Assembly (NCBI GenBank): GCA_002440905.1
Contig: DJWA01000002.1
Coordinates: 1 to 36,453, forward strand
DNA length: 36,453 bases
Reading direction: 5' to 3'
Source: Candidatus Roizmanbacteria bacterium UBA6242
GTDB lineage: Bacteria > Patescibacteriota > Microgenomatia > UBA1406 > GWC2-37-13
Shown here: positions 31,970 to 36,453 of the stretch, in pieces
Layout of the letters: each line of letters starts with the position of its first letter
How positions within the stretch are numbered: position 1 is the stretch's first letter
Notes under the pieces: model-generated
Seen by the model: the letters and a program-made list of their open reading frames with translations, nothing else
Database searches by the model: none
Told to the model about the DNA's origin: nothing
Position numbers and translations under genes: made by a program

Positions 31970-32731
31970 ATGAAGAGATTTATTTTAAGCCTATTTATTT
32001 TATTGAATTTTTTTCTTTTCTTCTCGGTAAATTTCATTCGTGCCCAAACACCAACATCCGGCCCTTTGCGAATTTCCGTGCCCGGAATCAACTGTGGTTT
32101 GGCAGGGGATCCCCAGAAAAGCCAGTGTTGTGTTGTTAAATATCCGTCGCTTTTTATTCCTCCTGACCTTGGACCTTTAAATTCACTTGTCAATACATTT
32201 AAGTTTGTCACTGATGCCGTCAACGGAGCGCTCATTCAGCCAATATTTCTCATTATAGAAGATCTATCGAAAAAGGATATTAAATCGTGCTATACCGGGG
32301 TCCCGTCAACCGCAGATGTAAATGACATATCCTGTCAATGTATTAATCCGATTACACCTTCCCCGAGTTACCTTTCTGCGCTTGAGAGTTTGTGTCAAAG
32401 ACAATCAAGTCCATCAGAACGAAGTTCGTGCATAAATTGTGCCAACGAAGGTGGAGTCTGGTCCGGTGCCGGGTGCATTTATACGGATACAAAGTCGTTA
32501 ATTGAAAAAACAATTTTTGGTTGGGGAATAGGATTAGCCGGAGGGTTTGCCTTGTTGTGTATAATTTTGGCAGCTTTCCAGATGCAGTCATCCCAGGGTA
32601 ATCCGGAAAAGCTCAAAAAAGCCCAGGAAATGTTGACAAGCTGCATCATGGGATTGATGCTTATTATCTTCTCCATATTTATTTTGAGGTTGATAGGAGT
32701 CAATATTTTAAGAATACCGGGATTTAGTTAA
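31970..32731 (+). CDS. Secreted-domain VirB2/TrbC-like membrane protein
   Basis: 253 aa. A signal peptide or first TM helix (about residues 4-25, ending IRAQTP) is followed by an extracellular Cys-rich domain (about 30-165; C-x6-C-x2-C-type pairs such as QKSQCCVVKY, DISCQCINP and SSCINCANEGG-WSGAGC). Two C-terminal TM helices follow, joined by SSQGNPEKLKKAQEMLTSC, the same loop signature as the two small pilin-like genes at 16 kb. It looks like a VirB2/TrbC-like core fused to an external disulfide-rich module. It is convergent with the VirB6-like gene (13 nt between stops). Confidence 0.72.
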   Translation: MKRFILSLFILLNFFLFFSVNFIRAQTPTSGPLRISVPGINCGLAGDPQKSQCCVVKYPSLFIPPDLGPLNSLVNTFKFVTDAVNGALIQPIFLIIEDLSKKDIKSCYTGVPSTADVNDISCQCINPITPSPSYLSALESLCQRQSSPSERSSCINCANEGGVWSGAGCIYTDTKSLIEKTIFGWGIGLAGGFALLCIILAAFQMQSSQGNPEKLKKAQEMLTSCIMGLMLIIFSIFILRLIGVNILRIPGFS

Positions 32732-32744
32732 AGACCTATATATC

Positions 32745-34406
32745 TTAAGCGCCAGGTTCTGCAGGAGGCGCACTCTGACTTTTCGGTTTGGCTAGAGCTC
32801 CGAAGAATTCTTTACCTTTATCACGCAGTTGTCCGATTCCGCTAATACCCAAGCTTATGCTACCAATCTGTCCGAGTAATCCAACACCTCCACCAGCAGC
32901 GGTCGATACGCCTCCAAAGAAGGTTCCGATTCCAATTGTAAACGGCAACTCTTTTATTCCAAGCGCTTCTTTGGTGGCCTTAACCAAGTCCGGGATAAGG
33001 AATATTAACCCAAGACCGATCAACAACCTGAATGAGTTGCTGTCCAGGCCGTAAAGATAAGGAAGTCTGGCGGTCATGTCTGTATGGTTTGTACCAAAGA
33101 TAATGATGTAACTCAGAAGAAATACGAATATCATAATTGGGTAAACTATCAGGTTTCCTACAATATTCAAGATCCAGAATTTAAATGTCGATCGGCCAGG
33201 AATCGCCTCGAATAATAGTAACAATGGGGCAATTACGATGTTAATAATAAGCTTAAGATAACTCGTGAAAAGAAGGAAAATAATTCTAAAGGCCAAAAAG
33301 AGTATTGAAAAACCAATAAGTAATGAAACGATTAATGGTAAAAGGAAAACAAAGCCAAAAAGGAAAATAATAATAATTATTAATGGAAAAATTCCGAAAC
33401 TGAAGAAGGCCTTAAGGAATTCTCCGACGCTGAAAGTACCTCCGGCAACTCCGGCCAATCCCAAAAGGGATGATGCTGAATCAGAGATATAGACAATAAA
33501 CCAGTTAGTCAAAAAGATCGTTAAAAACCCGCTCAATCCACGGATTATGACATTGGCCTCAATTGGTAATATCTGTATCATGGCGCTTCCAAGAACGGTG
33601 CCTATTGAACGAGATCCAAAACGGACTCTTACATCCCGAAATATGTCAGTAAGTTGTGAAAGCATATATTCGTTTTTGAAGGTCGTGGCCTGGGCAGGGT
33701 CTTTGATGAATAGGGAGGTGATAAGTCCAATTGATATATACATGATATCAATTAAAAATCCGGCAATTGCAAATGAAAAAGTTATCAGTATTAGGGCAAC
33801 AATTATCCTTGGAAGGGCGTTTTCAACAGATATGACTGTTTGCGGATTCATTTTCATTCTAAACATGATCATAAAACCTATGGCGATCAGAACCATAACG
33901 AGAAGCATGTAGGATAAGTCCCTGAATATTTTCCATATATTGGCAAATGGTTTGATCGCTGCAAATCCAACTCCTTCTGCTGCGTATGTCTTAGGGATAA
34001 AACCGGCCGATTGGAGTCCATCATAAGCCCAAAAGACGCCTGAAGCCGGAGGATTTGCCAAAGGGGTTACGATAAGTTTGGTAATAAATCCAAAAGTACT
34101 TTTGTCAAAATCCCGATCCCCATCTTCTGGGTTATCAGTGCATGCTTCTCCAATCATATTGCACATAATCCCTCGGTAGATAGCGATAGAAAATTTCCCT
34201 TCCTTAGTCGAGTTCATTTCCTTATCGTTTATGACTTTATAAATCTCTTCACGGTTTTGGATAATTGGGTCAACTTTTTGAACAAGGAAAGCCCTGTCTT
34301 TGTCGATGAAATATGCAAATAAACTAATAACAATAAAGTAGATCGACATGATAATTATGGCAGCTTTGGTGACAGAGATGACTTTTTTGAAAAAATTACC
34401 GAACAT
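32745..34406 (-). CDS. VirB6/TrbL-like multi-pass membrane protein
   Basis: 553 aa. It has an N-terminal TM (about residues 13-33), an external loop with Cys pairs, then seven or eight TM segments from about 165 to 480 (YMLLVMVLIAIGFMIMFRM, PRIIVALILITFSFAIAGF, FPLIIIIIFLFGFVFLLP and others), and a Gly/Ala-rich C-terminal tail (STAAGGGVGLLGQIG). This is the plan of VirB6/TrbL channel subunits in T4SS-like loci of Patescibacteria, though sequence identity cannot be judged here. It probably forms the inner-membrane pore. A TAGAAT hexamer lies 6 nt before its ATG; a 20-nt gap separates it from the gene upstream. Confidence 0.75.
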   Translation of the reverse strand: MFGNFFKKVISVTKAAIIIMSIYFIVISLFAYFIDKDRAFLVQKVDPIIQNREEIYKVINDKEMNSTKEGKFSIAIYRGIMCNMIGEACTDNPEDGDRDFDKSTFGFITKLIVTPLANPPASGVFWAYDGLQSAGFIPKTYAAEGVGFAAIKPFANIWKIFRDLSYMLLVMVLIAIGFMIMFRMKMNPQTVISVENALPRIIVALILITFSFAIAGFLIDIMYISIGLITSLFIKDPAQATTFKNEYMLSQLTDIFRDVRVRFGSRSIGTVLGSAMIQILPIEANVIIRGLSGFLTIFLTNWFIVYISDSASSLLGLAGVAGGTFSVGEFLKAFFSFGIFPLIIIIIFLFGFVFLLPLIVSLLIGFSILFLAFRIIFLLFTSYLKLIINIVIAPLLLLFEAIPGRSTFKFWILNIVGNLIVYPIMIFVFLLSYIIIFGTNHTDMTARLPYLYGLDSNSFRLLIGLGLIFLIPDLVKATKEALGIKELPFTIGIGTFFGGVSTAAGGGVGLLGQIGSISLGISGIGQLRDKGKEFFGALAKPKSQSAPPAEPGA

Positions 34407-34412
34407 AGTTTG

Positions 34413-34418
34413 ATTCTA
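34413..34418 (-). promoter_or_regulatory. -10 hexamer TAGAAT of the VirB6-like gene
   Basis: TAGAAT on the minus strand ends exactly 6 nt before the ATG at 34406. Confidence 0.45.
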
Positions 34419-34426
34419 GATGAATT

Positions 34427-34855
34427 TTAGTTAAAAATAAACTGATCCATTGGGATGGATGGATAATTATCTCTTTTCCATTCCTCAAATTCTCTCAAGG
34501 CCGCGTCTTTCGGGTCGTTTAGAGAGACCATGAACTTATCCTCAGAGTAGGTGAAATCTATTGAGAAAGTGGTGAAGGATGAGGGAACCTTATACCTCAA
34601 TTCCTGTTTTTGTGTTACTTGATCGACGATGTTATCGGGTAAAACTTCCTCCTCAACACCCGTAAATTCACTGGTTTCAACAATCGTTGTAACTCCTGTC
34701 TGTCTGGGTGGTAAGTCAAATGTGGTTGGGGTAGGAGAATCTGTTAATGCTGTTGTCTCGGATTTACGGTTAAAAGGGAAGATAAGAAGAACTATCAGGA
34801 TTAGGGCAAGAACTCCAGACAATACTATATAAACTTTTGTACTAGGTTGAGGCAT
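34427..34855 (-). CDS. Small membrane-anchored protein, C39-protease neighbour
   Basis: 142 aa with one TM helix (about residues 7-25, VYIVLSGVLALILIVLLIF) and an external remainder. A Pro/Thr linker is followed by a domain of about 70 residues with YKVPSSFTTFSIDFTYSEDKFMV and EFEEWKRDNYPSIP. The same strand-turn-helix motif (SFIYEYSPEVDRIIVTEK then FEQWITANGLPEL) appears in the N-terminal part of the C39-like protein just upstream, so both seem to share a small domain. Function unknown; probably a partner of that protease-like protein. It lies 9 nt after the end of that gene, so likely in one operon. Confidence 0.7.
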   Translation of the reverse strand: MPQPSTKVYIVLSGVLALILIVLLIFPFNRKSETTALTDSPTPTTFDLPPRQTGVTTIVETSEFTGVEEEVLPDNIVDQVTQKQELRYKVPSSFTTFSIDFTYSEDKFMVSLNDPKDAALREFEEWKRDNYPSIPMDQFIFN

Positions 34856-34864
34856 AGCAGCTAT

Positions 34865-35947
34865 TTATTTTTTCACTCCAAATGCTAACCGGTATTTGGG
34901 AAACGGATAGCGACTGTTTTCGTTGTAAGGAGGGGTAGTGCTTTTACCGTAATAGGGATCATATGCTAGTATTTTACCGTCTTGAACTTCAGTTACCCAA
35001 AAATAGTGGCCACACCCCTTATCGCAGTAATTTGCGAGAGTGAAAATTGTCCATCCGGCATCGATATATTTTTTGAAATCGGAAGCAACAACATCGGCTT
35101 CATCAAAATTGTAAGTCAGGTAACTCGTGGTCTTGAGTCCCAATCCTTCAAGCGCTGCCTTGGCGTCGCTATAACGACTGCCGGCGCAGCTCAGGTAATA
35201 GCCCTTTTCGTCATAAAGATCGACGATCGTTTTTGGGTTGTACTGGTTTCCAAGATACGATGCGGCGATCATGGCGACCGTCGTCGGACCGCATCCAGCC
35301 TCACAAACGTTGCATCCCGAAGGCAAAGGAATATTCCCATATCCGTTGCACTGAGCATAATATGTGTACTTTGCGTTAGATTGGGAATTAGAAGAGAGAT
35401 TGGATGAGGACCCAGAAGACGAGGAGGAAGACGATTGTGCAGGAGCGGGTGTTGGGGTTACTGCCGGAGCTGAAACCGGAAAAACACTCTGTCCAAAATT
35501 TAGAAAAATGTCAAAAAATTTTAATAAAGGTTCAGGGTCCTTTACCATCTCATTATCAATGAGGCTATCGTAAATAACTGAATTATTAGGTTGGGCTAGT
35601 TCAGGTAAGCCGTTTGCGGTTATCCACTGTTCAAAATCCGTCTGACCTCCTAATGTTTTCTCAGTAACAATTATCCTATCCACTTCAGGTGAGTATTCGT
35701 AGATGAAGGAATCGGTTTCAAAAGGGGATATGCTTTTGGCGGCTTCAACGACTTCAGGCTGGATTTCAATAGGAGTTAGAGCTACATTATCAACAACATC
35801 ATTAATGTTTGTGTTAAATGGTACGGTGGTCGGAGTGATCTGGGTTTTGTTGGGAACTTCCTGACTTCTTCTCATGGAATTGAGCGCAAAAATAAGCAGC
35901 AGAATAAAAACAAGAATGGCAGTTGCAATTATGAGTATTTTCTTCAT
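34865..35947 (-). CDS. Membrane-anchored C39-like cysteine peptidase
   Basis: 360 aa from the ATG at 35947; the frame is open further upstream, but that would cover the divergent gene. A TM helix (about residues 4-22) is followed by an external domain (about 60-120), a Pro/Ser-rich linker, and a C39-type papain-fold domain (about 195-360): CEAGCGPTTVAMIA with nucleophile Cys219, then GCGHYFWV with His314, and AYDPYYG with Asp330. Extra Cys around these suggest disulfides, fitting an extracellular location. Likely a cell-wall or secretion-substrate peptidase in the T4SS-like cluster. The short domain before the linker is shared with the downstream small protein. Confidence 0.82.
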   Translation of the reverse strand: MKKILIIATAILVFILLLIFALNSMRRSQEVPNKTQITPTTVPFNTNINDVVDNVALTPIEIQPEVVEAAKSISPFETDSFIYEYSPEVDRIIVTEKTLGGQTDFEQWITANGLPELAQPNNSVIYDSLIDNEMVKDPEPLLKFFDIFLNFGQSVFPVSAPAVTPTPAPAQSSSSSSSGSSSNLSSNSQSNAKYTYYAQCNGYGNIPLPSGCNVCEAGCGPTTVAMIAASYLGNQYNPKTIVDLYDEKGYYLSCAGSRYSDAKAALEGLGLKTTSYLTYNFDEADVVASDFKKYIDAGWTIFTLANYCDKGCGHYFWVTEVQDGKILAYDPYYGKSTTPPYNENSRYPFPKYRLAFGVKK

Positions 35948-35962
35948 ATAATGAAAATTATG
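35947..35962. promoter_or_regulatory. Overlapping divergent -10 elements in a 12-nt gap
   Basis: The two start codons are only 12 nt apart. Plus-strand TATAAT (35947-35952, gap 7 nt) begins on the minus gene's start codon, and minus-strand CATAAT (35962-35957, gap 9 nt) lies on the plus gene's ATG. Neither mRNA has room for a leader. Confidence 0.6.
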
Positions 35963-36453
35963 GCCGATTTCTTTGATTTTATAAAAAAAGCTAATCCTAA
36001 TACAACAGCAAACGGAGTTGGAGCCCCAAATCAACCCGCGTCTCCACCCACACCGGTTCAGGGTCAACCTATCTCGGTGACAAATGGCGTTACCAAGCCC
36101 CAAACCCCTATAAATAATCAACCCCCAGCGGGAGGAGTGCAACCACCAACGTCTCCAACATCAAACCAACCTAATCCCATATCTGCGCCGCCTCAGGCCG
36201 CTACTGATGGGAAAACCGGCATTACTCAGGACCCCAAGACAAATCCTGCCGATATATCAACAAGTAAATCAGAAGATAAAAAACCGGAAGAACAGGGAAT
36301 GAAGAACGGGCCTGCGGTCAAAGCTCCCGGAGCTCCCGACAAGAAGGAAAATTTTGATTTAATGACTCATTTGACCCAAAGGTCAAATAGGGTTTTTGTT
36401 TCGGCAACCGCAAAAGCCAAAGAATTAAACAATGAATTTGTCGACAGCGAACA
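35960..36453 (+). CDS. Proline-rich protein beginning a Clp N-terminal domain (cut by window edge)
   Basis: An open frame from the ATG at 35960 to the edge, 164 codons. Residues about 15-130 are low-complexity and disordered, rich in Pro, Asn, Gln and Thr. From about residue 135 the sequence LTQRSNRVFVSATAKAKELN...EFVDSE matches the first helices of the Clp_N repeat (normally followed by HLLLGLL). The full gene may be a ClpC/ClpB-like AAA+ unfoldase or another protein with a Clp_N module attached to a long linker. It is divergent from the C39-like gene in the T4SS-like cluster. What follows lies outside the window. Confidence 0.7.
   Translation, partial: MADFFDFIKKANPNTTANGVGAPNQPASPPTPVQGQPISVTNGVTKPQTPINNQPPAGGVQPPTSPTSNQPNPISAPPQAATDGKTGITQDPKTNPADISTSKSEDKKPEEQGMKNGPAVKAPGAPDKKENFDLMTHLTQRSNRVFVSATAKAKELNNEFVDSE

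Noticed and set aside
1..36453. Recoded TGA (Gracilibacteria-type code), CRISPR arrays, insertion sequences, prophage genes
   Set aside because: TGA ends several genes at coupled junctions. No spaced repeats, transposases, terminal inverted repeats or phage structural genes were found by reading.

Overview
The window looks like a chromosomal segment of a small-genome candidate phyla radiation bacterium (Patescibacteria). Microgenomates-like is my best guess, by inference from gene content and not from a phylogeny. The pointers are the very dense packing, short household proteins (a ValRS of about 696 aa, a Jag without its N-terminal domain), type IV secretion-like (T4SS-like) pilin and VirB6-type membrane proteins, an archaeal-style ATP-dependent DNA ligase, an isopentenyl phosphate kinase, a DUF2298 'YYY' membrane protein, and several large proteins I cannot assign. 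TGA works as a stop codon (e.g. the TGATG and ATGA junctions), so this is not the recoded Gracilibacteria/Absconditabacteria code.

Layout. 1-5.7 kb (minus strand): a tRNA-dihydrouridine synthase cut by the window edge, a GT39-like membrane glycosyltransferase, then a GT4/helical-toroid fusion translationally coupled to a GH130-like glycosidase/phosphorylase. 5.8-8.9 kb (plus): an aldo/keto reductase and a three-gene membrane operon (DUF2177, DUF1295, ferric-reductase-like). 9.0-10.9 kb: tRNA-Gln(UUG), a DUF2130 nuclease-like protein, a small anchored protein and a lone 5S rRNA gene. 11.0-14.8 kb: a bacterial PH-domain protein, a 79-aa membrane protein and a PP2C-like/TM/propeller protein, followed by a cysteine-rich repeat surface protein with its own strong promoter, strong Shine-Dalgarno and terminator. 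14.8-20 kb: an ipk-uppS operon, two VirB2-like pilin genes, a Fic protein and the ATP-dependent DNA ligase. 20-24.8 kb: two GT2 glycosyltransferases, an EEP-family phosphatase/nuclease, a 50-codon microgene with structured 3' sequence, and the DUF2298 protein. 24.8-28.4 kb: valS, rpmH, yidC and jag, with no rnpA between rpmH and yidC. 28.4 kb to the end: a T4SS-like neighbourhood with a 1177-aa tail-anchored protein of unknown family, a signal-peptide VirB2-like protein, a VirB6/TrbL-like protein, a small anchored protein, a C39-like protease, and a proline-rich protein whose visible end starts a Clp N domain.

The strongest cross-cutting signal is in the promoters. About nineteen gene or operon starts have a TATAAT-like hexamer ending only 5-9 nt (most often exactly 6 nt) before the start codon, which puts the expected +1 on or next to the start codon. 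This predicts mostly leaderless transcription. The surface-protein gene (13567) is the clear exception, with TTGACA-N17-TTTAAT, a leader of about 50 nt and a strong Shine-Dalgarno. No insertion sequences, CRISPR arrays or prophage genes were seen.
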